Assembly: GCF_007859675.1 (NCBI RefSeq) | Contig: NZ_CP042305.1 | Coordinates: 3,348,001 to 3,412,000 of the forward strand | Direction of reading: 5' to 3' | Length of the DNA stretch: 64,000 bases | Source: Humibacter ginsenosidimutans | Lineage (GTDB): Bacteria > Actinomycetota > Actinomycetes > Actinomycetales > Microbacteriaceae | Part shown: piece by piece, positions 35,471-44,369 of the stretch | How the letters are laid out: each line of letters opens with the position of its first letter | Position numbering within the stretch: position 1 is the first letter of the stretch | Program-made: the position numbers and the translations under genes | The notes under the pieces: model-generated | Database searches by the model: none | Told to the model about the DNA's origin: nothing | Seen by the model: the letters and a program-made list of their open reading frames with translations, nothing else

Positions 35471-37003
35471 TCAGTGGTTGAAGTACTCCTCGGGCGCTGG
35501 CGGCACCAGCTCGACGACTCCGGTCGCCAGCAGCACGATGCCCACGATGGCGAACACGACGAGCACGATGAAGACCACCCAGCCGGGTTTGGTGAAGATC
35601 TTCACGGAGGTGCCGGGCGAGGCATCCCGTCTCTGCTCGCGCCTGGCGAAGTAGTACAGCAGCGTCGCCGGCGCCAAGAGGATGCCCGCGAGGAACATGA
35701 ACACGTACCCCGCCGCCCACACGAGGAAGAGCGTGTACACCGTGGAGATGGCCGCGATCACCATGTCGCGCGTGCGATGGTCGGGTTTGGTGATGTCGTA
35801 TCCGTCGCGCTTGATGGCGATCTTCAGCGCGTAGGCGCTGGCGAGTGCGTAGGGCGCGAGCGAGAGCGCCGCCGTGAGATCGAGCGTGAAGTCGAGCGCG
35901 TTGTGCAGGAACTGCACGGCGAACAGGATGGCCGTGACGAAGATCGACGTCCACAGCACCGCGTTCGCCGGGGCGCCGTGTTTGTTCAGCCTGCCGAAGT
36001 ACTTCGGCATGTCCTTGTCGGTGGCGGCCGCGAACACCACGTCGGCGGCAAGCAGCTGCCAGGCCAGGTAGGCGCCGAGCACCGAGACGATGAGTCCGAC
36101 GCGGATGAATGCACCGCCCCATGGCCCGACCGCGGCCTCGAGCACGCTTCCGACGGACGGCTGCGGCAGGTCGGCGATCTCGGCCTTCGGCAGAATTCCG
36201 TACGACAGGATCGACACGCAGGCGAACAGGGCGAGCACCGACAGAAAGCCGATGACCGTCGCTTTGCCGACATCCGACCGTTTCTTCGCGTGCCTCGAGT
36301 AGACGCTCGCGCCCTCGATGCCGAGGAAGACGAAGACAGTGACGAGCATGGTGCCCTGCACCTGCAGGAAGAGCGAGTCGCCGCCTGGCACGTCGTATCC
36401 ACCGCTCAGATTCGCCATGAACACGTCGGGCTTGAAGAAGAAGATGACGAGCACGAGGAACAGGGCGAGCGGCACGAGCTTGGCGACGGTGACGATGGCG
36501 TTGATCGCCGCCGCCTCCTTCACGCCCTGGCGGATGAGAAAGTAGAAGCCCCAGACGGCGGCCGCGGAGATGATGAACGCGAGCCAGGTGTCGCCCTCGC
36601 CGAGCGCGGGCTTGAGGCCCGGGAAGAGCTGGCTGATCGTGGTCATGATCAGCACCCAGTAGAAGGCGTTGCCCGCGCACGCCGATCCCCAGTACCCCAC
36701 CGCGGAGAGGAAGCCGGGGTAGATGCCGAAGCCCTCGCGCGCGTAGACGTACACGCCGTTGTCGAGCTTGGGCTTGCGGTTGGCGAGGGTCTGGAAGACG
36801 AGCGCGAGAGTGAGCATCCCGAGGCCCGCGACGGCCCACGCGATGAGTGCCCCGTAGACGCCGGTCTGGCTGGCGAACCGCGCGGGCAGTTGGAAGACGC
36901 CGGCGCCCACCATCGACCCGACGACCATGGCCGTGAGCGCGGGGAGGCTGAGCTTGCCCGCCTTGGACTGTTCTGTCGTGATGTCCGTGTTCGCGCTCGT
37001 CAC
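35471..37003 (-). CDS. arcD: APC-family arginine/ornithine-type antiporter
   Basis: 510 aa, about 12-13 membrane helices. The N-terminus has the APC signature [21 protein letters not shown] in TM1 (G-x-G helix break) and [22 protein letters not shown] near TM3. Sequence type is the basic amino acid/polyamine antiporter group (ArcD/YdgI/LysI). Adjacent arcA supports arginine-ornithine (or arginine-citrulline) exchange. The GTG at 37003 has GAGGAG 5 nt upstream. The gene symbol is assigned from context and family, not from substrate-defining residues. Confidence 0.85.
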   Translation of the reverse strand: MTSANTDITTEQSKAGKLSLPALTAMVVGSMVGAGVFQLPARFASQTGVYGALIAWAVAGLGMLTLALVFQTLANRKPKLDNGVYVYAREGFGIYPGFLSAVGYWGSACAGNAFYWVLIMTTISQLFPGLKPALGEGDTWLAFIISAAAVWGFYFLIRQGVKEAAAINAIVTVAKLVPLALFLVLVIFFFKPDVFMANLSGGYDVPGGDSLFLQVQGTMLVTVFVFLGIEGASVYSRHAKKRSDVGKATVIGFLSVLALFACVSILSYGILPKAEIADLPQPSVGSVLEAAVGPWGGAFIRVGLIVSVLGAYLAWQLLAADVVFAAATDKDMPKYFGRLNKHGAPANAVLWTSIFVTAILFAVQFLHNALDFTLDLTAALSLAPYALASAYALKIAIKRDGYDITKPDHRTRDMVIAAISTVYTLFLVWAAGYVFMFLAGILLAPATLLYYFARREQRRDASPGTSVKIFTKPGWVVFIVLVVFAIVGIVLLATGVVELVPPAPEEYFNH

Positions 37004-37143
37004 GTTGTCTCCTCGCTCTGGGGCAGCCCGCCCTACCATGATTCGCGGCTCCTGAACAGCTCGACAGGTCCAGAACGGGTGAGTTGGGCGGTCGGCCGAT
37101 TCGAGGTGCGAGGATGGGCCGGTCGTGGCGGGGTGCTCGAGCC

Positions 37144-37443
37144 CTACAGCATCGTCTCGACGGCCATGCGCACGGTGTCGCCGAGGTCGACGCCCTCGCG
37201 CAGACGAATCGACTTCTTGATGGCGAGCACGAACGTGCCGTCGCCCTCGGGGAAGATCGACGTCGACCAGCGTGATGATCCGAGCGTGGCGACGACCTTC
37301 ACCGAGTTGAATCCGGCGGGCGGGTGCGGCGCATCGTGGATCTCCGCCGAGACGTCATGCGGCAGGCGGGCGAACACCCAGAGCTCGCGCCGCGCCGCCC
37401 AGGGGAACAGCGTGGACTCGAACTCGTACCTGATGCCCGCCAT
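37144..37443 (-). CDS. DUF1905 domain protein
   Basis: 99 aa, starting MAGIRYEFESTLFPW and containing WVFARLPHDVSAEI and GFNSVKVVATLGSSRWSTSIFP. This matches the small DUF1905 beta-barrel-like family, often found alone or fused to YdeI-type proteins. No biochemical role is established. A TAGCGT -10 element six nt before the ATG suggests a leaderless message. Confidence 0.8.
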   Translation of the reverse strand: MAGIRYEFESTLFPWAARRELWVFARLPHDVSAEIHDAPHPPAGFNSVKVVATLGSSRWSTSIFPEGDGTFVLAIKKSIRLREGVDLGDTVRMAVETML

Positions 37444-37449
37444 GCGCTC

Positions 37450-37455
37450 ACGCTA
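37450..37455 (-). promoter_or_regulatory. -10 element TAGCGT of leaderless DUF1905 gene
   Basis: On the minus strand TAGCGT is followed by GAGCGC and then ATG (37443). The start codon is therefore about where transcription should begin, and no Shine-Dalgarno is present. Confidence 0.45.
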
Positions 37456-37481
37456 GCGGTGACGCCTGACGCGGAGCTGCT

Positions 37482-37572
37482 GGTTGAGGAGCGCGCCGAA
37501 GGCGCGCGTCTCGAAACCTGCCGGCTGAAGGCGTCCGGGATTCGAGACGCGCCGCTTCGCGGTGCTCCTCAG
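37482..37572. repeat. Palindromic intergenic repeat, family 1
   Basis: A GGTTGAGGAGCGC...TCTCGAAACC unit (37482-37519) faces an inverted copy, TTCGAGACGCGCC...GCTCCTCAG (37541-37572), giving arms of about 30 bp with imperfect pairing. The same arrangement is found at 62,508-62,597. It lies downstream of the aminotransferase gene and partly covers its last codons; it may serve as a terminator. Confidence 0.7.
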
Positions 37573-38993
37573 CTTGCGGAGGCGTACCGATCCGCGACCG
37601 TGAGGGCGGCGTCGTAGGCGTCGAGGCCGCGGCGCAGCTCGTCCTCGGTGATCACGAGCGGCGGTGCCACGTGCATGCGGTTGAAGTGCGTGAAGGGCCA
37701 CACGCCGGCCGCCTTGCAGGCCGCGGCGACCTCGTTCATGGGTGCGGCATCCGCCCCGCTCGCGTTGAACGGCACGAGCGGCTCGTGCGTCTCACGGTCG
37801 CGCACCAGCTCGAGCGCCCAGAACAGACCCTGGCCGCGCACGTCGCCGACCGACGGGTGCGTCGCGAGCCAGCCGTTCAGAGTCGGCTCGACCACCCGCG
37901 CCCCGAGGTCGCGCACGTGCTCGAGGATGCCGTCGCGCTCGAACACCTCGAACGTCGCCACACCCGCGGCGCACGCCAGCGGGTGCCCGGAGTAGGTGAG
38001 CCCGCCCTGGAACGAGACGTCGTCGAAGAAGTGCGCGATGGCATCCGAGATGATCACGCCGCCAAGCGGCACGTAGCCGGAGTTGACGCCCTTCGCGAAG
38101 GTGATGAGGTCGGGCACGACGCCGTAGGCATCCACCGCGAACCACTCGCCGATGCGGCCGAAGCCCACCATCACCTCGTCGGCGATGTACACGATGCCGT
38201 ACTTGTCGCACAGCTCACGCACGCCGTGCAGATATCCGGGCGGCGGCACGAGCACGCCGTTGGTGCCGACGACCGTCTCGATGAGGATGCCCGCGATGGT
38301 CGCCGGCCCCTCGAGCGCGATCACGTGCTCGAGGTGCTCGAGCGCACGCTGGGCCTCCTGCTCGGGCGAGTCGGAGTGGAACTCGCTGCGGTACGGGTAC
38401 GGGCCGAAGAAATGCACGACCCCGCCGTCGGCGTACGGCTGGTTGGCCCAGCGCCGCGGGTCGCCGGTGAGCGCGATGGCCGTGTTGGTGTTGCCGTGGT
38501 AGGAGCGGTACATCGACAGCACCTTGTGCTTGCCGGTGTAGCGGCGGGCCATGCGCACGGCGTTCTCGTTGGCATCCGCGCCGCCGTTGGTGAAGAAGAC
38601 GCTGTTCAGGTCACCGGGAGCGACCTCGGCGATGCGTCGGGCGAGCTCGCCGCGCACATCGTTGGCCATCGACGGCTGGATGGTCGCGAGACGACCGGCC
38701 TGCTCCTGAATGGCGCGCACCAGATCGGGATGCTGGTGGCCGAGGTTGAGGTTCACCAGCTGCGAGCTGAAGTCGAGGTACGCGTTGCCGTCGTAGTCCC
38801 AGAACGTCGAGCCCTCGCCCGCCGCGATCGGCAGCGGGTTGATCTGCGCCTGCGCGCTCCACGAATGGAAGACGTGGCCGCGGTCGTCGGCGCGCACCTG
38901 CTGTTCGGCGGCCACGTCGCCGAACGCGTGGAACGCGCCGGTGCGGTCGGTGTACCCGGTGCAGGTGCCTGTGGTGTTCTCGGTGATGGTCAT
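37569..38993 (-). CDS. Class III omega-aminotransferase, beta-alanine/taurine:pyruvate type
   Basis: 474 aa. The DRGHVFHSWSAQAQINPLPI start is typical of the beta-alanine/taurine:pyruvate branch of class III aminotransferases. The cofactor aspartate is in YIADEVMVGFGRIG and the PLP lysine in TFAKGVNSGYVPLGG. It would convert an omega-amino acid and pyruvate to a semialdehyde and alanine. The gene lies 30 bp downstream of the semialdehyde dehydrogenase on the same strand. Together they can carry beta-alanine to malonate semialdehyde and on to acetyl-CoA. The exact amine is inferred from the pairing. Confidence 0.87.
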   Translation of the reverse strand: MTITENTTGTCTGYTDRTGAFHAFGDVAAEQQVRADDRGHVFHSWSAQAQINPLPIAAGEGSTFWDYDGNAYLDFSSQLVNLNLGHQHPDLVRAIQEQAGRLATIQPSMANDVRGELARRIAEVAPGDLNSVFFTNGGADANENAVRMARRYTGKHKVLSMYRSYHGNTNTAIALTGDPRRWANQPYADGGVVHFFGPYPYRSEFHSDSPEQEAQRALEHLEHVIALEGPATIAGILIETVVGTNGVLVPPPGYLHGVRELCDKYGIVYIADEVMVGFGRIGEWFAVDAYGVVPDLITFAKGVNSGYVPLGGVIISDAIAHFFDDVSFQGGLTYSGHPLACAAGVATFEVFERDGILEHVRDLGARVVEPTLNGWLATHPSVGDVRGQGLFWALELVRDRETHEPLVPFNASGADAAPMNEVAAACKAAGVWPFTHFNRMHVAPPLVITEDELRRGLDAYDAALTVADRYASAS

Positions 38994-39023
38994 CTCGGTG
39001 TCCTTCGCCTGGCGCTCGGCGGC

Positions 39024-40511
39024 CTACTCGTGGTTTCCGGGGAACGCGAGCTCCACCTTCGAGGTGGCGGGCTCCGGCCAGCGGCTCGTGACCACCTTGG
39101 AGCGCGTGTAGAAGTGGAAGGACTCGGGGCCGTAGATGTGCGAATCGCCGAACAGCGACTTCTTCCAGCCGCCGAAGGAGAACGATCCGACCGGCACGGG
39201 GATCGGCACGTTCACGCCGACCATGCCGACCTCGATGTCGAACTCGAACTCGCGCGCGGCTCCGCCATCACGTGTGAAGATCGCCACGCCGTTGCCGTAC
39301 TCGTTGGCGTTGATCACGTCGATCGCCTCGCGCAGGGTGTCGACGCGCACGACCGACAGCACCGGTCCGAAGATCTCGTCGCGGTACGTCGACGACTCGA
39401 GCGGAACGTTGTCGAGCAGAGTGGCGCCGATGAAGAACCCGTCGCCATCGAACTGCTTCTGCGAGCCGTCGACGACGACCGTCGAGCCCTCGGCCGCGGC
39501 GCCCGTCACGTAGGAGAGCACCTTCTCGCGGTGCTGTGCGGTGACGAGCGGGCCCATGCCGCTGGCGGCATCCGTTCCGTCGCCGATCACGAGGTCGTCG
39601 ATGCGCTTCTGGATGGCCGGGATCAGCTTGTCTCCCGCGTCGCCCACGGCGACCAGCACGCTGACGGCCATGCAGCGCTCGCCGGCGGAGCCGTAGGCAG
39701 CCGAGACGGCGGCATCCGCCGCCGCGTCGATGTCCGCGTCGGGCAGCACGACCATGTGGTTCTTCGCACCGCCGAGTGCCTGCACGCGCTTGCCGTTCGC
39801 GGCTGCGCGCTCGTAGATCGACTTCGCGATCGGGGTGGAGCCGACGAAGCTGATGGCGGCGACGTCGGGGGAGTCGAGCAGGGCATCCACCGCCGGCTTG
39901 TCGCCGTGCAGCACGTTGAGCACGCCGTCGGGCAGCCCCGCCTCGCTGAACAGCCTGGCGAGGAATACGGATGCCGACGGGTCCTTCTCGCTCGGCTTGA
40001 GCACCACGGTGTTGCCGCATGCGATGGCGCTGGCGATCATCCACAGGGGCACCATCACGGGAAAGTTGAACGGCGTGATGCAGCCGACGACGCCCACCGG
40101 CTGCTTGACGCTGTGCACGTCGACGCCGGTGGAGATCTGCTCGCTGTAGTCCCCCTTGAGGTGCTGGATGAGGCCGGAGGCGAACTCCACGTTCTCAAGA
40201 CCGCGCGCGACCTCGCCCGCGGCGTCGGAAAGCACCTTGCCGTGCTCGCTCGTGATGATCGCGGCCAGCTCGTCCTTGTTCTCGGCCAGCAGGTGGCGCA
40301 GACGGAACAGCACGTCGGCGCGTTTCGTGAGGCTCGTGGCCCGCCATCCGGGGAGCGCGGCCTTGGCGGCGGCGATCGCCGCGGCGGCATCCGCATCACT
40401 CGCCATGATCACCTGATGCTGAACCTGGCCGGTCGCGGGGTTGTAGACATCGGCGGTGCGCTCGGGCTCGCCGAAAGCGGCGCCGTTGACGACGTGGCGG
40501 ATCAAGGCCAT
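39024..40511 (-). CDS. mmsA: CoA-acylating (methyl)malonate-semialdehyde dehydrogenase
   Basis: 495 aa. An aldehyde dehydrogenase-fold enzyme that oxidises malonate or methylmalonate semialdehyde with NAD+ and CoA, giving acetyl- or propionyl-CoA and CO2. Diagnostic features are ITPFNFPVMVPLWM, the LGGAKNHMVVLPDAD block in place of the usual ELGGK, the catalytic cysteine in GSAGERCMAVSV, and the C-terminal FSFGGWKKSLFGDSHIYG. GAGGACC precedes the ATG. It heads an operon with the aminotransferase and is divergent from a PucR regulator. In this context malonate semialdehyde from beta-alanine is the likely substrate, but valine or inositol breakdown is possible. Confidence 0.92.
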   Translation of the reverse strand: MALIRHVVNGAAFGEPERTADVYNPATGQVQHQVIMASDADAAAAIAAAKAALPGWRATSLTKRADVLFRLRHLLAENKDELAAIITSEHGKVLSDAAGEVARGLENVEFASGLIQHLKGDYSEQISTGVDVHSVKQPVGVVGCITPFNFPVMVPLWMIASAIACGNTVVLKPSEKDPSASVFLARLFSEAGLPDGVLNVLHGDKPAVDALLDSPDVAAISFVGSTPIAKSIYERAAANGKRVQALGGAKNHMVVLPDADIDAAADAAVSAAYGSAGERCMAVSVLVAVGDAGDKLIPAIQKRIDDLVIGDGTDAASGMGPLVTAQHREKVLSYVTGAAAEGSTVVVDGSQKQFDGDGFFIGATLLDNVPLESSTYRDEIFGPVLSVVRVDTLREAIDVINANEYGNGVAIFTRDGGAAREFEFDIEVGMVGVNVPIPVPVGSFSFGGWKKSLFGDSHIYGPESFHFYTRSKVVTSRWPEPATSKVELAFPGNHE

Positions 40512-40553
40512 GGCTGGTCCTCTCGGGGGTCTTCTCGTGGGGCTCGACCTGGA

Positions 40554-40577
40554 CCATCCGGACGATTCGACGGATGG
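40554..40577. promoter_or_regulatory. Candidate PucR operator
   Basis: A perfect inverted repeat CCATCCG (40554-40560) and CGGATGG (40571-40577), centres 17 bp apart, in the 116-bp spacer between mmsA and the PucR gene. A possible -10 for the PucR gene, TATTCT, follows at 40583-40588. Confidence 0.5.
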
Positions 40578-40627
40578 CAGGTTATTCTGACGTGTCCCAT
40601 GTTCACAGAGAAGTGGAAACCAGAGAC

Positions 40628-42355
40628 GTGCCAGAACGTCACAGCTTCGTCGAGGGTCGCACAGAACGTCCGGATGGCGACAGCGCCGGCTCGACGACCC
40701 ACCCGGCGCATCCCGACCTCGACCGCGCCGCCAAACGGCAGGCGGTCTCCCGCCAGGCCGTGCTGCCGACCATCCGCGAGGTGCTGCGGCTCGAAGAGCT
40801 CGTCAGCGCCGCGCCCGAGGTGATCACAGGGGCCGAGGCGCTGGACCGCTCGGTGCGCTGGGTGCACGTCAGCGAGACGGCGGCCGTGACGCACCTCGTG
40901 AGCGGAGGCGAGCTCATCCTCTCCACCGGTGTCGGCTGGCCGACGGATGCCCCCGCCCTGCGCGACTTCGCAGCCCACCTCGTCGACGCCTCGATCGCCG
41001 GTGTCGTGCTGGAACTCGGCCACCGCTTCGCCGAACCGCCGAAGGCGTTCGCGGATGCCGCTGAGCGGCTCGGGCTGCCGTTCATCGTGCTGCATCGCGA
41101 GGCCCGGTTCGTGGCGATCACCGAGGCTGTGCACTCGCGCATCATCGCCGATCAGATGGCGGCGTTGCGGGCAAGGGACGAGATCCACGCGCTGTTCACG
41201 CAGCTGAGCCTGCGGGGGAGCCCTGCCGACTACATCGTCTCCCAAGTCGCCCGAGTGCTCGGCACGCCGACGGTGCTCGAAGACCTCACCCACCGCGTGA
41301 TCGCCGTGGAGGCGATGGGAGACGACTCGCGCGTGCTGCACGATTGGGAGCAGCGCTCCAGGGAAGCGCACGACAGGGCGGCAGACAGCGCTGCACGGGA
41401 TGCCGTCGCCCGCCCCGGCGACTGGACCATCGTTCCCGTCGAGGCACGCGGCATGCGCTGGGGCCACCTCATCGCGCTGCCCGGCCGTCCCCACCTCGCC
41501 GGCCGCACGAACGTGCTCGAGCAGGCAGCGATCGCGCTCGCCCTCGGCAGACTCGCCGATCGCGGGGCCGACGAGTGGACGCGCACCAGCCACGAGCGCA
41601 TGATCACCGCGCTGCTCGGCCGACGGTTCACCGGCGACGCCTCGTTCGCCGATCGACTGGAGGCGAGCGGGGTGCCGGTGACGGGCCGCACGTTGGTCGG
41701 ACTCGCGGTGCGGGCGCGCGGCAGCGCGAAGGGGGCGGCGGCCGCGGCATCCGCGGCGAGCGAACTCGGCGTTCCGGCGATCACCGCGGCGCACCCGTCG
41801 CTGGATGCAGGCACGAGCGTGGTCGTGGCATCCCTGCCGCGCGGTGCTCGGCTCTCGGACGCGGTGCTGCTCGCCTTCGCGAGCGCCCTGGCGGGGGCTG
41901 CGGACGCGGGAAGCGCGGAGGTGACCGTGGCCGTGGGGGCGGATGCCGACGGCATCCCCGGCCTCATGGCCTCGGTCGAGCAGGCGACCGAGCTGCTCGT
42001 TCCGCGCGACGAGCACAAGCGGCGAGGACCGATGATCGTGCGCGTCGAGGACCGGCCGCTGCTGCGACTGCTCAACTCGTTCGGCGGCGATCCGCGGCTG
42101 CAGGCGCACAGCGAGAGGATGCTCGCCCCGCTCATCGAGCACGACCTGCGCCGCGGGGGCGACCTGCTCGAGGTGCTCACCGCCTACCTCGCCTACCCGG
42201 GCAATCGCACGAGGGCCGCGACGGCCAGCCACCTCTCGCGGTCGGTGTTCTACCAGCGCATCGCGCTCATCGAAGACCTGCTCGGCGTCTCGCTCGACGA
42301 CGGCGAGGTGGTCAGCGCGCTGCACGCGGCGGTGCTGGCTCGGCGAGCGCGCTGA
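40628..42355 (+). CDS. PucR-family transcriptional regulator
   Basis: 575 aa. An N-terminal PucR domain (about 45-175; TIREVLRLEELVSAAPEVITG, cited in part, then WVHVSETAAVTHLVSGGELIL), a variable middle region, and a C-terminal PucR helix-turn-helix (LLEVLTAYLAYPGNRTRAATA and SRSVFYQRIALIEDLLG). The family activates or represses purine, GABA and beta-alanine catabolic genes in response to pathway metabolites. The start is uncertain: I chose GTG 40628; GTG 40592 and ATG 40574 are also in frame. It probably controls the divergent mmsA-aminotransferase operon. Confidence 0.87.
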   Translation: MPERHSFVEGRTERPDGDSAGSTTHPAHPDLDRAAKRQAVSRQAVLPTIREVLRLEELVSAAPEVITGAEALDRSVRWVHVSETAAVTHLVSGGELILSTGVGWPTDAPALRDFAAHLVDASIAGVVLELGHRFAEPPKAFADAAERLGLPFIVLHREARFVAITEAVHSRIIADQMAALRARDEIHALFTQLSLRGSPADYIVSQVARVLGTPTVLEDLTHRVIAVEAMGDDSRVLHDWEQRSREAHDRAADSAARDAVARPGDWTIVPVEARGMRWGHLIALPGRPHLAGRTNVLEQAAIALALGRLADRGADEWTRTSHERMITALLGRRFTGDASFADRLEASGVPVTGRTLVGLAVRARGSAKGAAAAASAASELGVPAITAAHPSLDAGTSVVVASLPRGARLSDAVLLAFASALAGAADAGSAEVTVAVGADADGIPGLMASVEQATELLVPRDEHKRRGPMIVRVEDRPLLRLLNSFGGDPRLQAHSERMLAPLIEHDLRRGGDLLEVLTAYLAYPGNRTRAATASHLSRSVFYQRIALIEDLLGVSLDDGEVVSALHAAVLARRAR

Positions 42356-42361
42356 CGACGG

Positions 42362-43483
42362 TCAGTCGATCGGTGCGACGGGCTTCGCCGTGTCGGTGCG
42401 CGCCGCGTCCTTGGCGCGCTTCGGGATGACGCTGATCGCCAGCCCCACGATGGTGAGCAGCGTGCCCGCGATGGTGACGAGCTGCAGCGTCGTGCCGGGG
42501 GCAGGGAAGAGCGCCTCGATGACGAGCGCCGCGACCAGCTGTCCGGTCACGGCGGCGAGCCCCTGCAGCAGCACGCCGACCAACGGCACGATCACGGCCG
42601 CGACCATGATGAAGATCATGCCCAGCACCCCGCCCAGGTAGAGCGCTGGGTTCGTCGGCAAGGATGCCGGCGGCCCCGCCAGCGCGATGTGCACGATGGC
42701 GACAACGCCGAGCAGCAGCGTTCCGGCGATGAAGTTCACCAGTGTGGCCGTCACGGGGGAGCCGACGGTGGTGCGCACCTGACCGTTGACGGCCTGCTGC
42801 CAGCCGGTGAGGCACCCTGCGATCAGGGGCATGAGCAGCACGAGGAATGGTGCGTGCGCGTTGATCTGCGGCGAGACGGAGAGCGCGACAGACCCGATCA
42901 CCACGATCGTGCCGATCACGCGGGTGGCCGTGACGGGCTTCGGCGGGACCTTGCCCATGCCGCGCGCATCGATCACCAAGCTGCCGATGGTCTGGCCGGC
43001 GACGATCGCGACCGTGAAGAGCGCGACGCCGATCAGCGTGACGGCGAGGCCCTGCGAGAGCACGAGGGTCGCGCCCGCGAAGCCGCCGAGCAGCATCCAC
43101 CACGGCAGCTCGCCGCTGCGCACGGCGGCCGGGATCATGCGGATGCCCCGCCGCGCCTTCGCCGACACCGCCGAGACCACGGCGATGACGACCAGCCCCA
43201 CGAAGAACGAGATGAGCGCTGCGGTGTAGCCGTCGCCGAGTTCGAGCGCCAGCTGGCCGTTGATCCTGGCCTGAATCGTGATCAGTCCGCCGCCGAGGGC
43301 GGCCGCGACGACGGCCACGACAGAGACGAGCAGACGCGGGGACCTCGCGGGCGACGGGTGCGCGAAGGCGGTCTCGACATCCCGTGCGTCACCCTCGAAC
43401 TCGTGCTCGACCCTCTGCAGTCGTGTCCCTTCGGCGCCGCTCTCATCCACGCGCACAGTCAACCGCATCGGCGCGTCGGGCAT
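42362..43483 (-). CDS. YdcZ-type DMT-superfamily transporter, duplicated domain
   Basis: 373 aa. A charged N-terminus of about 50 residues precedes ten or so membrane helices arranged as two homologous DMT_YdcZ halves (LGGGLITIQARINGQLALELG and GCLTGWQQAVNGQVRTTVGSP, cited as family-typical blocks). The N-Q/N-G motif in each half is characteristic. Substrate unknown; the neighbourhood suggests a nitrogen compound. The ATG at 43483 lies in the loop of a strong hairpin, and a second ATG (43468) lies in its stem, so the real start deserves checking. Confidence 0.75.
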   Translation of the reverse strand: MPDAPMRLTVRVDESGAEGTRLQRVEHEFEGDARDVETAFAHPSPARSPRLLVSVVAVVAAALGGGLITIQARINGQLALELGDGYTAALISFFVGLVVIAVVSAVSAKARRGIRMIPAAVRSGELPWWMLLGGFAGATLVLSQGLAVTLIGVALFTVAIVAGQTIGSLVIDARGMGKVPPKPVTATRVIGTIVVIGSVALSVSPQINAHAPFLVLLMPLIAGCLTGWQQAVNGQVRTTVGSPVTATLVNFIAGTLLLGVVAIVHIALAGPPASLPTNPALYLGGVLGMIFIMVAAVIVPLVGVLLQGLAAVTGQLVAALVIEALFPAPGTTLQLVTIAGTLLTIVGLAISVIPKRAKDAARTDTAKPVAPID

Positions 43484-43500
43484 TCCCGCGCGCCGATGCG
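43464..43500 (-). terminator. Strong hairpin at operon end enclosing next start codon
   Basis: Arms of 12 bp (43464-43475 and 43489-43500, CGCATCGGCGCG and complement) are extended by an inner CGGG-AATG-CCCG pairing with one bulged base. It begins 14 bp past the last permease stop, so it is well placed as the terminator of the importer operon. On the same strand its tetraloop contains the AUG proposed for the YdcZ gene. Confidence 0.7.
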
Positions 43501-43514
43501 GTGACCTCTGTTCG

Positions 43515-44369
43515 TCAGCCGTTCGCGCGGCCGCGTCGCGTGAGCCAGCTGTTCAGGAGCATGACGACGAGACCGACCACGAAGATGATCGTGCCGAAGC
43601 ACAGCACCTGCGGCGGAAGCCCCACCTTCGCCGCACCGTAGACGAACAGCGGGAATGTCACTGCGGGACCGGCCACGAAGCTGGTGATGACGTAGTCGTC
43701 GATCGACATCGCCAACGAGAGAGCGCCGGCGGCGATCATGCCGGGCACCAGCAGCGGCAGCGTGACGGACCGGAACGCCACCCACGGGTTCGCTCCGAGG
43801 TCGCCTGCTGCCTGCTCGAGCTGTGTTCCGGTGCCGGACAGACGGGCTCGGATGACCACGACAACGTACGCCAGGTTGAAGGTGACGTGCACGAGGAGGA
43901 CCGTCCAGAAGCCGAGCGGGATGTTCATGGAGAGGAAGAACGACAGTGACGCCGCGCCGACCACGATCGAGGGTGCTGCGATGTCGGCGAACACCGTGGC
44001 CGACACCGCACCTTTTCCGAAGAATCGGTACCGTTCCAGCGCCATGGACAGGGGGACTCCGAGCGCGAGGGCGATCAGTGCCGAGAGTATGGCGATCACG
44101 ATCGACAGCAGGAACGCCTGCGGCAGACCTTGCACCTGGGTGAGGTTCGCGTACCAGTAGAACGTGAAGCCGTGCCAGTTGAAGGTGATGCGGTTCGTCG
44201 GGGTGTTGTTGAAGCTGTAGAGCACCATGGTGGCGATCGGCAGCAGCGTGATGGCGAGGAACACCCAGTAGAAGATCGGCAGGAAGGGCCGCTTGCGCTG
44301 CTTGGGCTCCTTGTTCGCCGCGACGTGGGCTCGCGACGTTGCGGGGGTCTGAGTCGTGACGGCGCTCAT
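43515..44369 (-). CDS. potC: Polyamine-type ABC transporter permease (PotC-like)
   Basis: 284 aa, six membrane helices. Short soluble N-terminus, then FYWVFLAITLLPIATMVLYSF and WHGFTFYWYANL as in spermidine/putrescine permease C proteins. The EAA loop reads EQAAGDLGANPWVAFRSVTLP. It forms the channel with PotB. Its ATG overlaps the PotB stop (ATGA, 44366-44369), indicating coupling. Family membership is firm; substrate (spermidine, putrescine or another amine) is inferred. Confidence 0.85.
   Translation of the reverse strand: MSAVTTQTPATSRAHVAANKEPKQRKRPFLPIFYWVFLAITLLPIATMVLYSFNNTPTNRITFNWHGFTFYWYANLTQVQGLPQAFLLSIVIAILSALIALALGVPLSMALERYRFFGKGAVSATVFADIAAPSIVVGAASLSFFLSMNIPLGFWTVLLVHVTFNLAYVVVVIRARLSGTGTQLEQAAGDLGANPWVAFRSVTLPLLVPGMIAAGALSLAMSIDDYVITSFVAGPAVTFPLFVYGAAKVGLPPQVLCFGTIIFVVGLVVMLLNSWLTRRGRANG

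Noticed and set aside
37671..40823. Open frame of 1050 codons on the plus strand
   Set aside because: It lies antisense to the aminotransferase and mmsA genes, which have clear motifs. Long antisense frames are expected at this GC content, and its translation is Arg/His/Val-rich with no domain.
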